Below are positions 42,501 to 51,035 of a stretch of 64,000 nt of DNA, one piece after another. The position numbers and the translations under genes are program-made. Positions within the stretch are counted from its first letter, which is position 1, and the number at the start of each line of letters is the position of its first letter. This DNA comes from Arthrobacter globiformis (lineage in GTDB: Bacteria; Actinomycetota; Actinomycetes; Actinomycetales; Micrococcaceae). The stretch spans positions 1,116,001 through 1,180,000 of the forward strand of contig NZ_JAUSYZ010000001.1 of NCBI RefSeq assembly GCF_030817195.1, in the 5' to 3' direction. The notes below the pieces were generated by a model. It made no database searches, was not told where the DNA came from, and saw only the letters and a program-made list of their open reading frames with translations.

Positions 42501-43106
42501 ACCGGCAGTGCCGAGCCTGATCTCGCGGCGGTCATCGGTTCACTTGCGCCGATGGAAGCTGTTCCCTATGTCGCTGCGTACCGGTACAAGCCCTCGGGAC
42601 TGGAAAAGTTTAGCGAGTGGCAGGCTATCTGGGACCTGCAGCGGCGCGAGGACTCGGGGGAGAAGGTCACAATCCCGGTTCCGCCGAAGTACTCGACGCC
42701 GGACTTCCAGAAAGTTGAGTACTGGAAGGCCCGGGGCAAGCTCGACGTACCCAAGGAACGGTTCGTACTGTATCCGGGCGTCGGTCGCGAGGGAGACAAC
42801 AGCCTCGTGCTCGGCTGGGCCGGCTGGAGCCACCGTGACCAGGCGGTCGCGCTGGTCCGCGAGATCATGAACCAGCAGGCCCTCGGTGCGCCTAACGAAG
42901 CCCTGGTACCCATGGTTGCCGGGCTTGTCGAACTGGAGCCGTGGCTGCACCAGTGGCACACCGAGCTCGAACCGGAGTTCGGGTCCAGTGCGGCGCAAGC
43001 GGTCACCAGCCAGATCGACCAGCTCCTAGCACAGTTGGAAATGACCCGCGACGATGTGAACGCTTGGCGTCCGCCGGCGGCGGCGCGGCGACGTCGCAGC
43101 GCTTGA
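39516..43106 (+). CDS. pglX: BREX adenine-specific DNA methyltransferase PglX
   Basis: 1,196 residues, matching the large PglX family. S-adenosylmethionine motif I is LIDPACGSGHFLLGAF (Asp about 243) and the catalytic motif IV is VVVGNPPYI (NPPY about 370-373), a gamma-type N6-adenine methyltransferase. The N-terminal about 200 residues include a conserved SVWRDNEVDQAAVEWIVATTFVRFCEDNDLL segment (shown here only to about 25 residues' depth of recognition). The long C-terminal region probably contains the target-recognition domain. PglX marks host DNA so that BREX blocks only unmodified phage. The recognition sequence cannot be predicted from this sequence. It is second in the operon, after pglW, and 67 bases before pglY. 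Confidence 0.95.
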   Translation: MIDSSALLAALKVQLRTLQADLKERADDPTTTWGAALQGEHAEALRRERTGLPWSVWRDNEVDQAAVEWIVATTFVRFCEDNDLLVGATLDGMPVQVGWIAGPGDRILRARENQTAYFRVNTSHHDRDWLQQSFRVLAAQPAGASLVDPRHNPVWTAEISAEAAKGLVDFWRRTYDDGALVHDFTDPGLDTRFLGDLYQDLSEHAKKTYALLQTPVFVEEFILDRTLTPAIAEFGVGGLKLIDPACGSGHFLLGAFERLNQQWATDAPGMDPKQRVRKAMDSIHGVDLNPFAVAISRFRLTVAGILAAGEKSLVGVEEWGFHLAIGDSLLGQQGVTKPLFGDDTYTYATEDLAEYIDILKPGRYHVVVGNPPYITVKDKVLNQIYREAYKTAAGKYALSVPFMELFFRLAIKGGAGQGSGHVGQITSNSFMKREFGKKVIEDLFAGYHIDNPVDLTHVIDTSGAYIPGHGTPTVILIGRRRRPVAGDVRAVLGVRGEPGQPEDPSKGLVWTEINANIDSPGFDGTYVSIVDLARETLSTFPWSLSGGGAGATMAMIEGAAEGKLHAYVESVGFSAITGDDEFLTAPSRIAARLRNEGAPPFVLGDEIRDWCASESLVSLVPTALDGVELEPSVELARFLWRGRAVLSNRKYFDKTPSQRGLRWFEYAIQFPARNVAPRKLVFAFVATHNHFVLDRGGKVFKQSAPVINLPDDATEEQHLELLAVLNSSVACFWLKQVSYPKGGDPVGDDGARVSAEGWSDRFEFTGTKLQEFPLPSKLPGDRGKLLDQLAQLLGAVSPRAVISAWLADSGGLDLGERIAAARREWAELHRRIVFEQEELDWETYRLYGLAEEEMTYSGSATDQIVPGQRSFEIALARRVEDGTELSSWFSRHSSVALTTLPTVWSEEYRDVVEKRLELIEVDRSIRLLERPEYKRRWATVPWDKRLQDALEASILECLERVELWRDYQGPSTRSVAQLADLSRNDDVLLELARALTGSAEPDLAAVIGSLAPMEAVPYVAAYRYKPSGLEKFSEWQAIWDLQRREDSGEKVTIPVPPKYSTPDFQKVEYWKARGKLDVPKERFVLYPGVGREGDNSLVLGWAGWSHRDQAVALVREIMNQQALGAPNEALVPMVAGLVELEPWLHQWHTELEPEFGSSAAQAVTSQIDQLLAQLEMTRDDVNAWRPPAAARRRRSA

Positions 43107-43173
43107 TCGACCTTGGATTCACACGCCGCAGTAGACGAGAAGCGACCTATTTGATGAACGGAAATTCCCACCG

Positions 43174-46100
43174 ATGAGCACCCACACCACAGGCGCCTTG
43201 GCTATGATGTTGCGCGATGCGATTCACGTCCCCGAGGCCGTCCATGATGACGACTTCGTCATGCGCATCCACGAGGGTGTTCCCGCCGCTGAGCAGACCC
43301 TCAAGGACTACGTAGTCACGGAGAAAATCTCCGAGGCGTTCGGCGAGGGTCTGACCCTTGTGAAGTCCGCGCTAACTCGCGGGAACGCCAAGGGTGCGTT
43401 CATCCACGGCTCGTTCGGTGCTGGTAAGTCGCACTACATGGCCGTGATGCACTTGCTCCTGACCGGGAACCCGCACGCGCGGGCGCTGGAGGGGCTGCAG
43501 ACTGTCGTCAGCGAGCACACCGATGTCTTATCCCGGAAGTTTCTAGCAGTCGACTACCACCTCATTGGTGCGGAGTCCTTCGAGAGTGCTTTGTTCTCGG
43601 GGTACATAAACACCGTCAAGGCGAAGCACCCGAAGGCTGCCGCCCCAGTGCTCCACCAGAGCGCCCTTTTGTTCCAGAATGCCCAAGGGCTGCGGGCGCA
43701 GATGGGAGACGAGCTCTTCTTCTCGAAGTTTGCGGCTGACGTCGACCCCGTGCTCGGTACCCTGAGCGAGGGCGGGCTCGCCGCCCCCGAGCTCGACGCG
43801 GCCGCCAACGGCACGGCGAGCGACCGCGACCGGCAGGCGGTGGCCGCGAAGCTCGTGGAGACCTACTTCCCGGCCTATACCTCCACCTCCGCCTGGCTGC
43901 CGATTGACCAGGGCCTGCGGATCATGACCGCCCACGCCAAAGACCTAGGCTACGACGGACTGGTCCTGTTCCTAGACGAGTTGGTGCTGTGGCTGGCCAA
44001 TCACCTTCGTGACTCCGCGTTCATCCAGAACGAGACCTCCAAAGTGGCCAAGCTCGTCGAGACCGGGTCGGGGCAGATGGCGATCCCGATGATCTCGTTC
44101 GTCGCGCGGCAGCGAGCGCTGAAGGAGTTTCTTGGTGGCGGCAACGTCGGCGCCGAGCAAGTCGCGCTGGAGGACTCGTTCCAGTGGTGGGAGGACAGAT
44201 TCGACAAGATCACGCTCGCCGCGGCCGACCTTCCAGAGATCGTCAACAAGCGTCTGCTGACCCCCATGTCGGAGGCGGGCAAGACGGCCTTGGCCGCTGC
44301 CGTCGCCCGCGTGCGTGCCAACCCGACGGACTGGAAGCATTTGCTGACGGATACAGCAGGTTCGGGCGCCGTCGACTTCGAGAAGGTCTACCCGTTTTCC
44401 CCAGCGCTCGTGGACGCCATGGTCGCCCTGTCGGCGATCATGCAGCGGGAGCGCACCGCGCTGAAGATCATGAGCGAACTGCTGTACAGGGGGCGTGATG
44501 AGCTCACTGTGGGCGACGTCATCCCGGTCGGCGACCTGATCGACGCCGTCGTGCTCGGCGATGCCAAGCCGCTGACGGACGATATGGTAAAGGTCTTCGA
44601 GGCGGCAGCCGCGTTCTACCGCGGCAAGATGCGCCCGTACCTGATGGACAAGCACCATGTCAGCGGGGCAGACCTTCGGACGCTCGACCGGGACCACCCA
44701 TTCCGCCGCGAGGACCGCCTCGCCAAGACCCTCCTCGTTGCGGCGATCGCCCCAGGGGCCACATCGCTGAAGGACTTGACGGCGTCCAAGCTCGCCGCGC
44801 TCAACTTCGGCAGCGTCGTGTCGATGTTCGGAGGGAATGTGTCAGGGCAGGTCGTGACACTGGCCACCGAGTGGCAGGGCAAGTTCTCTGAGATCACAGT
44901 CGGCTCGACCGCGGACCCGGTGATCAGCCTGCAGCTCACGGGCGTAGACTTCGATGCCATCCTCGCGCACGTCACGCAGGAGGACTCCCACGCGAACCGC
45001 CGTCGAGTTATCCGCGACACCCTCGTCGCAGAGATCGGCGCCGCCGCCACCGGTTCGTTCGCGGGCGAGTACACGCTCGACCACGTCTGGCGTGGCCAGA
45101 AGCAGACAGTCGACGTCGTGTTCGGGAACGTCCGTGACAAGGTCGCGCTCCCCGTCGAGGCGCTTAAGGCGTCGGACGGGCGTTGGAAGCTCGTAGTCGA
45201 CTTCCCGTTCGACGACATGGATGACCGCGGACCGTCCGACGACGTCGAGCGCATCTACACGCTTCGGCAGGAAGGCATCCTCACCGACACGATCGCGTGG
45301 GTGCCGCACTTCCTGACCACGCAGCGCATGGAGGACGTGGGCAAGCTGGTTCAGCTCGAGTACCTGCTCACCGGCGACCGGTTCGACCAGTACGCCGCGA
45401 ACCTGCCGGTGAACGACCGCGAGCCAGCACGCCGGTTGCTGACGGGACAGCGCGATTCGCTGCGCAGCCAGCTGGCCGCGCTCCTGCGCCAGGCCTACGG
45501 CGTCGACGCCAAGAACGAGGAGAACCTCGGGACCTTTGTCGCCGGGACCAACTTCGTCACTCTAGCCGACGGGTTTACACCGACGCAGCCCTCAGTAGCG
45601 ACATTGCGCGACGCCGTCGCCGGCGTGCTCGGTTCCGCTCTGACCGCCCGATACCCCAAACACCCAGAGATCGAGCGCGGCGTCGAGGAGGTCCGCCGGG
45701 CTGAGCTGAACGCCGTGCTGGACCTGGCGCGCAAAGCCGTGGACGCCGGCGGGCGTCTGGCTGGCGTTGACCGGACCACCGGAACTCGCGTGCGTCGCGT
45801 GGTTACCGCTTACGGCGTCGGGGCCCTGCGCGAGACCACCTACGCGCTGGACGCCCAGCACTTCGCTTTCTTCGACGAGTTCACCCGCGCCGCGGGCACC
45901 GACGACGTGTCCGTCGGGACTCTGCGGGGCGTGCTGGCGGAGCGTGGCATGACGGCCGACGCCATGGACCTGCTGGTCCTGGCGTGGGCGAAGATCACCG
46001 ACCGCGAGTGGTACCGGGCCGGCGCCCGCACATCCGAGCCAGGCATCGGTTCTCTGACCGCTGACATGCTCCTGCGCGAGCCCGCGCTGCCGTCCGAGGA

Positions 46101-47013
46101 GGAGTGGCAGGTCGCGCTGACCCGCGCCAAGGCGCTGTTCGGCGTGGGAGCCGACGAGTACCACCTGTCGACCGCCGCGCTGCAGCGCGTGACCGACGCG
46201 CTCATCGGCAAGGTCCGACCAGCGGTACACACGACGGAGGAGGCCGCAGCAGAGCTGTCCGCTCACTTCGAGACACTTGGGCTGGACGAGACCATGGCGC
46301 GGTGGCAGACGGTGACACGGGCACGGGATCTGGTCGCCCTCCTTCATGCGTCCGATGGGCCGCTGGCGCGGATCGAGGCTCTTGCCCAATTCGACCTCCC
46401 TGCCGAGTCGCAGGCCATCGCCCTTTCGATCAGTGCGTCCGGCGACCTCGTGGCCGCCCTGCGCGGTGCGAACTGGGGGCTCATCGACAGGCTGCCCGCA
46501 CTCGGCGGCGACCGCGCGGCCCGTGCGCTGGCTCAGCTGCGAGAGATCGCAAGGCAGGCAGAGCTGCACGCCGCGCTCAAGCCGGCCCTCGACGCTGCAG
46601 CGGGCGAGGCGACCGAGGCTCTACTCGACGATCCTAACGAAGTCGAGCGGCGCCGTCGGGACGAGGAAGAGCGGCGTCGCCGGGAGGCGGAAGACGCACA
46701 TCAGCGAGAAGAAGCGGAGCGAACAGCTGCTGAGGAGCGCGCGGCTCGTGAGGCGCAGCTCCTGCGTGAGCGAGAACAGCTTGAGACCCAGCGTCGTGAG
46801 CAGGAGGAGCGCGAGGCGGAGATCGCTCACAAGCTCGCCGAGCTCAACCGGATCCGTCTGGAAGATGAGGAGCGTCAGCGGCAGCGGACAGCTGAGAAGA
46901 GCCAGCTTGTCGCACGCGTCGTCGAGGTCCAGGAAATCGGGAGGAAGATCAGCGACGAGCTGGCCAATCCAGTTCAGGGCAAAAAACTACGGGTGAGCTG
47001 GAGGTGGGAGTGA
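43174..47013 (+). CDS. pglY: BREX P-loop ATPase PglY (BrxC-like)
   Basis: 1,279 residues. Walker A is HGSFGAGKSHYMAV (Lys 85), and LVLFLDELVLWLANH (about 266-280) is Walker B with the catalytic acidic residue. This is the AAA-like ATPase of BREX (DUF6079/BrxC-like family), thought to form part of the core defence complex. The middle part has no named domain that I recognise. From about residue 1150 to 1255 there is a long, highly charged coiled coil rich in Arg and Glu (RRRDEEERRRREAEDAHQ). The gene ends overlapping the pglZ GTG, so coupling is tight. Length and operon position agree with PglY of type 2 systems. Confidence 0.93.
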   Translation: MSTHTTGALAMMLRDAIHVPEAVHDDDFVMRIHEGVPAAEQTLKDYVVTEKISEAFGEGLTLVKSALTRGNAKGAFIHGSFGAGKSHYMAVMHLLLTGNPHARALEGLQTVVSEHTDVLSRKFLAVDYHLIGAESFESALFSGYINTVKAKHPKAAAPVLHQSALLFQNAQGLRAQMGDELFFSKFAADVDPVLGTLSEGGLAAPELDAAANGTASDRDRQAVAAKLVETYFPAYTSTSAWLPIDQGLRIMTAHAKDLGYDGLVLFLDELVLWLANHLRDSAFIQNETSKVAKLVETGSGQMAIPMISFVARQRALKEFLGGGNVGAEQVALEDSFQWWEDRFDKITLAAADLPEIVNKRLLTPMSEAGKTALAAAVARVRANPTDWKHLLTDTAGSGAVDFEKVYPFSPALVDAMVALSAIMQRERTALKIMSELLYRGRDELTVGDVIPVGDLIDAVVLGDAKPLTDDMVKVFEAAAAFYRGKMRPYLMDKHHVSGADLRTLDRDHPFRREDRLAKTLLVAAIAPGATSLKDLTASKLAALNFGSVVSMFGGNVSGQVVTLATEWQGKFSEITVGSTADPVISLQLTGVDFDAILAHVTQEDSHANRRRVIRDTLVAEIGAAATGSFAGEYTLDHVWRGQKQTVDVVFGNVRDKVALPVEALKASDGRWKLVVDFPFDDMDDRGPSDDVERIYTLRQEGILTDTIAWVPHFLTTQRMEDVGKLVQLEYLLTGDRFDQYAANLPVNDREPARRLLTGQRDSLRSQLAALLRQAYGVDAKNEENLGTFVAGTNFVTLADGFTPTQPSVATLRDAVAGVLGSALTARYPKHPEIERGVEEVRRAELNAVLDLARKAVDAGGRLAGVDRTTGTRVRRVVTAYGVGALRETTYALDAQHFAFFDEFTRAAGTDDVSVGTLRGVLAERGMTADAMDLLVLAWAKITDREWYRAGARTSEPGIGSLTADMLLREPALPSEEEWQVALTRAKALFGVGADEYHLSTAALQRVTDALIGKVRPAVHTTEEAAAELSAHFETLGLDETMARWQTVTRARDLVALLHASDGPLARIEALAQFDLPAESQAIALSISASGDLVAALRGANWGLIDRLPALGGDRAARALAQLREIARQAELHAALKPALDAAAGEATEALLDDPNEVERRRRDEEERRRREAEDAHQREEAERTAAEERAAREAQLLREREQLETQRREQEEREAEIAHKLAELNRIRLEDEERQRQRTAEKSQLVARVVEVQEIGRKISDELANPVQGKKLRVSWRWE

Positions 47014-49694
47014 TCAGCGCCCCGACCGAAGTGACCCGCGCCGTCGCCGTCTCTGAGGCGCTTGTGCGGTCACGCGCAGCCGAACTCATCGCCAAGGGCG
47101 GCGACTCGCGCGTGCTCGTGATGCGCGCCCAGCCCCGCTGGCACAGCGGGAACCTGACCATCGAAGGTCGACGTGTACGGGTGGTCGAGGGCATCTCCCA
47201 GCTGGCGATACTCTACGCCTACGCCTCACAGACCGACGACGAGTACTTGGTAGTGCTCACCGACCGACCACGCTCCGATCTCGGCGACACCGTGCTTGCC
47301 CGGGCCTACCGGCAGCAGATCGAGGACCCCGATGAATGGGGAAGTGTTCCGGCATTGTTCGGCGGAGCGCGTGAAGTCAGCCGCGAGTTGCGCCGGCTTG
47401 ACTGGGCGGCCACTGCTCTGCTCGACCACGAGCCTGCAGGGGGGTGGGCGCCGTCGACCGACCTCGCCGTGACCGCCGAGCACGCCATTGGCGGACTGCT
47501 CGCGCACATGCTGGAGATGGACTCGGGCGACCTCGACGGCGTCATCATTCTCAGCGCGCTGAGCAACGGGTCTCGCGCTTCCTGGTCTGCGGTGGAACCG
47601 AAGCTACAAGACCACCTGATCGAGTGGGCTGAGCGGGAGTACGGCACCGCCGCCGGGTTCGCGCTTCGCACGGCCGCCGTTCCGGGCGGGCTCGTCAAGC
47701 CCCTCGCGCTCGGGCTGGCCATCGACGTGCTGTGGCCTCACCCTGCCGGCGATCTCACCGAGGAGCTGGTTGCCGCGCGCACCCGGTTGCTCGAGCGCTA
47801 CGTGGGCGGCCGATCTATTACACCGCTGCAGGCGCGGGAGATCGCCAATGCCTCGGTGTCCGCTGTGCTGCGCCTGTCGAGAGAGGGTGACCCCGAGGGG
47901 CGGCTGGGCGTGGTACTCGACCAAGCCGAAGCGCTGCTGCGCGATAATCTGGGCTGGCCCACCGGCGCGGAGCGGTCGGCGATCCTGCGCCCCGGATTCA
48001 CCGCTCGGCTACGAGCCCTCGGGCAGTCGCTCGACGTCGGGGCGGGGAGCGAGGAGGCACTGGCGGCGGTGCTCGAGCACCGCGAAGCAAGCCTGGACGG
48101 ATACGACCTCCCACCGCGGATGGCCGTGCGACTTGCCCGCTGGTTGGCCACCAAGGAGCAGGAGGTGCACACCTTCGGAGGTGACCTGCAGCGGCAGCTC
48201 GACGATGGCGCCTGGGTCGATGCGGCCCTCGGCGTGCTTTGGAGCGGTTCTACTGACGCGCAGGTGGGCGCCGCGTATGGGCGGCTGATCGAGCGCGTGC
48301 GCGCTCGGCGCCGCACGCGCGATGAGGCAGCCGCGACGCACTTGGGTGACTCGCCTGCGGAGCGTTCGCTCGCCGAACAGGCCGAAGGACCGGCGGTCGG
48401 AATTGAAAACGTTCTTCGCGCTGTCGTCGACCCGTGGAAGTCCCACGGCGGCGTGCTCCTGGTGGTATTGGACGGGATGAGCGCTGCAGTCGCCGTCGAC
48501 CTCGCCACCGAGGTTGGGCGTTCGGGGCTCGTCGAGTGGGTCCCGGCCGCCACCAAGCGCCGACTTGCTGCGGCGGCTGCGCTGCCGACTGTGACAGGGA
48601 TCTCACGCACGAGTCTGTTGTGTGGCGAGATTCGGGGTGGCAACTCGACGACGGAGAAGGCCGGTCTCGGAGTGGCGTTCCCTGGCGCGAGGGTGTTCCA
48701 CAAGGGCGAGCTGCGGGCCACAGGTGGGGCCCAACTCGGGGAGATCGTCGCGTCGGCGATCGCCGACCGGACCGTCCCCGTAGTCGGCGTGGTCATCAAC
48801 GCCATTGACGATGCGACGCACAAAACCGACACCGCCGGTCGGCCTTGGGCCCTGGGGGACCTGGAGCCGCTGCGGGCGCTGCTCAATGCCGCGTCGATCG
48901 CCGGACGCGCCGTCGTGCTGACCTCCGACCACGGCCACGTGGTCGAGAGGCAGACCGAGATGCTGCCCGCTGTGGCTGGCGGAGATTCGCGCTGGCGACC
49001 AGCGAATTCGGGTCCTGTCCGAGATGGCGAACTGCTGGTAAGGGGGCCGCGCGTCGCGCTCGACGCAGGCGAGGCCGTCCTCCTGTGGCGTGACGACTTA
49101 CGGTACGGGGCGGCTCGGGCCGGTTACCACGGTGGTGCGTCTTTGGCCGAGCTGACCGTGCCGGTCCTGGTGTACCAACGATCGCTGGCGCTGTCGGCGC
49201 CAGACGGATGGGAGGCTGCGCCGCCGCAGGCGCCCGCATGGTGGAACGACCCGGTCATCGAGACGCCGTCCGCGCCTGCGGCTTCTCCAGCGAAGAAGGC
49301 GCACAAGAAGCCCACCGTCGGTAAGACGCCGCCCGCGTTGTTCGAGTTCGACGAGCCGCAGACTCCCGCGGCGGCGAAGTCGGACGACCTCGTTACCCGA
49401 GTGCTCGGGTCGTCGGTCTATTCCGAGCAGATGGGGCTCGCCGGGCGCGCAGCTACCGGCGCCGGATCGCTCGTGGAAGCGGTGCTGCGCATGCTCGTGG
49501 ACCGCGGTGGGCGAGCGCACCAGGACACGGTCGCGTCGGCCGCGGGACTGTCTTACGCTGGCATCGGGCAAGGGCTGTCTGTGGTCAAACGCGTCCTGAA
49601 CGTCGAGGGCTACGACATCCTGTCCTACGACAGCGATGGTGAGACCCTGCGGCTCGACATCGACCTGCTCAAAGACCAGTTCGGAGTGGTGTGA
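47010..49694 (+). CDS. pglZ: BREX alkaline-phosphatase-superfamily protein PglZ
   Basis: 894 residues. PglZ is the signature BREX protein, with an alkaline-phosphatase-like metallo-hydrolase domain. GVLLVVLDGMSAAVAVD (about 483-499) begins the domain with its metal-binding Asp. AVVLTSDHGHVVE (about 637-649) and GYHGGASLAELTVPVLV (about 706-722) supply the further metal ligands. An N-terminal region of about 430 residues and a C-terminal winged-helix-like piece (residues about 810-890) flank it. Start GTG 47010 has GGAGG 5 bases upstream and overlaps the pglY stop; GTG 47004 is an alternative. The next gene starts at its stop. Confidence 0.94.
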   Translation: MISAPTEVTRAVAVSEALVRSRAAELIAKGGDSRVLVMRAQPRWHSGNLTIEGRRVRVVEGISQLAILYAYASQTDDEYLVVLTDRPRSDLGDTVLARAYRQQIEDPDEWGSVPALFGGAREVSRELRRLDWAATALLDHEPAGGWAPSTDLAVTAEHAIGGLLAHMLEMDSGDLDGVIILSALSNGSRASWSAVEPKLQDHLIEWAEREYGTAAGFALRTAAVPGGLVKPLALGLAIDVLWPHPAGDLTEELVAARTRLLERYVGGRSITPLQAREIANASVSAVLRLSREGDPEGRLGVVLDQAEALLRDNLGWPTGAERSAILRPGFTARLRALGQSLDVGAGSEEALAAVLEHREASLDGYDLPPRMAVRLARWLATKEQEVHTFGGDLQRQLDDGAWVDAALGVLWSGSTDAQVGAAYGRLIERVRARRRTRDEAAATHLGDSPAERSLAEQAEGPAVGIENVLRAVVDPWKSHGGVLLVVLDGMSAAVAVDLATEVGRSGLVEWVPAATKRRLAAAAALPTVTGISRTSLLCGEIRGGNSTTEKAGLGVAFPGARVFHKGELRATGGAQLGEIVASAIADRTVPVVGVVINAIDDATHKTDTAGRPWALGDLEPLRALLNAASIAGRAVVLTSDHGHVVERQTEMLPAVAGGDSRWRPANSGPVRDGELLVRGPRVALDAGEAVLLWRDDLRYGAARAGYHGGASLAELTVPVLVYQRSLALSAPDGWEAAPPQAPAWWNDPVIETPSAPAASPAKKAHKKPTVGKTPPALFEFDEPQTPAAAKSDDLVTRVLGSSVYSEQMGLAGRAATGAGSLVEAVLRMLVDRGGRAHQDTVASAAGLSYAGIGQGLSVVKRVLNVEGYDILSYDSDGETLRLDIDLLKDQFGVV

Positions 49695-51031
49695 TGGCGG
49701 ATGTTGCGATCAGCCAGCGGCGGCGCAGGGAGATCATCAACGCCCTGCGCCGCGGCACCGTGCCGCAACAAGGGCTCGACGTCATGGCCGTGGGGCTCGG
49801 CAGCTTCGAGGCCGCGATCGATGCCGAGCTGGACGCAATCAAGCACGGCGCAGCTCAGTTCAAAGCCGTCCGGGGTGAATACGGTTCCGGCAAGACGTTC
49901 TTCTCCCGCTGGCTCACAGAGCGGGCCAAGAAAATGAACTTCGCGACCGCCGAGATCCAGATTTCTGAGACCGAGACGCCGCTCTTCAAACTGGAGAAGG
50001 TCTACCGGCGCATCGTCGAGAACCTTTCGACGCCTACCGTCTCCAGCGGAGCCCTCAGCGACGTCATTGACGGCTGGCTATACGTGCTCGGACAGGATGT
50101 CCAGGCCGCCGGACCCGCTGACGCGGCTGACCTCGAGCTTCGGACGGACGAGTTGCTCGAGAAGCGCCTCGCATCGGTGTCGAAGGAGGCACCCGCGTTC
50201 GCCATGGCGCTGCGGGCCTACCGCCAGATGAGTACGAGCGCGAAGAATGCCGAGGCGGATGCCCTTCTGGCGTGGTTAGGTGGCCAGCCGCATATTTCTG
50301 CCAGCGCTCGCCGGTCGGCTGGCGTGCGAGGCGAGCTCGACCACTTTGGCGCCCTCGGGTTCCTCCAAGGGCTCCTGACCGTGCTGCGCGACTCGGATTA
50401 CGCGGGGCTCGTCCTCGTCCTGGACGAGGTCGAGACACTCCAGCGAATGCGATCCGACGTGCGCGAGAAGTCCCTTAACGCGCTGCGCCAGCTCATGGAC
50501 GAAGTCGATAGCGGACGCTTCCCGGGCCTGTACCTCCTCATGACGGGGACGCCGGCCTTCTACGACGGCCATCAGGGCGTCCAGCGACTTCCGCCACTCG
50601 CCCAGCGTTTGCAGACCGACTTCGCCACCGACGCACGATTCGACAACCCGCGGGCGACGCAGATCCGCCTGCGTGGGTTCACACTTGAGTCGTTGGTTGA
50701 GCTCGGCAGCCGCGTCCGCGACATCTACGCCGCGGGGACCGAGCATGCCGAGCGCATCCACGCGGTCGTGGACGACACCTACATCGCTGACCTCGCCGGT
50801 GCAGTCGCTGGTGAACTGGGTGGCCGGACGGGGGTAGCGCCTCGCGTATTCCTCAAGAAGCTGGTGGCCGATGTACTCGATCGTGTCGATCAGTTCCCGG
50901 ACTTCGACCCGCGCAAACACTACGATCTCACGCTCAGCGTCTCCGAACTTACCGACGTCGAGCGGGAAGCTCAGACACGCGGTGCCCTGCCCGCTGCGTC
51001 GTCGGTCGACGACGTCGACATAGGGTTCTAG
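49694..51031 (+). CDS. brxD: BREX type 2 ATP-binding protein BrxD
   Basis: 445-residue P-loop ATPase of the BREX system (DUF2791-type ATP-binding). Walker A is VRGEYGSGKTFFSRWL (about 57-72) and Walker B is LVLVLDEVETLQRM (about 238-251). LLMTGTPAFYDG is a sensor-1-like segment. N-terminal SQRRRREIINALRRGTVPQQ is typical of the family. TGATG at 49692-49696 couples it to pglZ; ATG 49694 is preferred with GGAG 7 bases upstream, and GTG 49691 is possible. BrxD with BrxHI distinguishes type 2 BREX from the other subtypes and probably links ATP hydrolysis to helicase loading (inference). Confidence 0.92.
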   Translation: MADVAISQRRRREIINALRRGTVPQQGLDVMAVGLGSFEAAIDAELDAIKHGAAQFKAVRGEYGSGKTFFSRWLTERAKKMNFATAEIQISETETPLFKLEKVYRRIVENLSTPTVSSGALSDVIDGWLYVLGQDVQAAGPADAADLELRTDELLEKRLASVSKEAPAFAMALRAYRQMSTSAKNAEADALLAWLGGQPHISASARRSAGVRGELDHFGALGFLQGLLTVLRDSDYAGLVLVLDEVETLQRMRSDVREKSLNALRQLMDEVDSGRFPGLYLLMTGTPAFYDGHQGVQRLPPLAQRLQTDFATDARFDNPRATQIRLRGFTLESLVELGSRVRDIYAAGTEHAERIHAVVDDTYIADLAGAVAGELGGRTGVAPRVFLKKLVADVLDRVDQFPDFDPRKHYDLTLSVSELTDVEREAQTRGALPAASSVDDVDIGF

Positions 51032-51035
51032 CGCC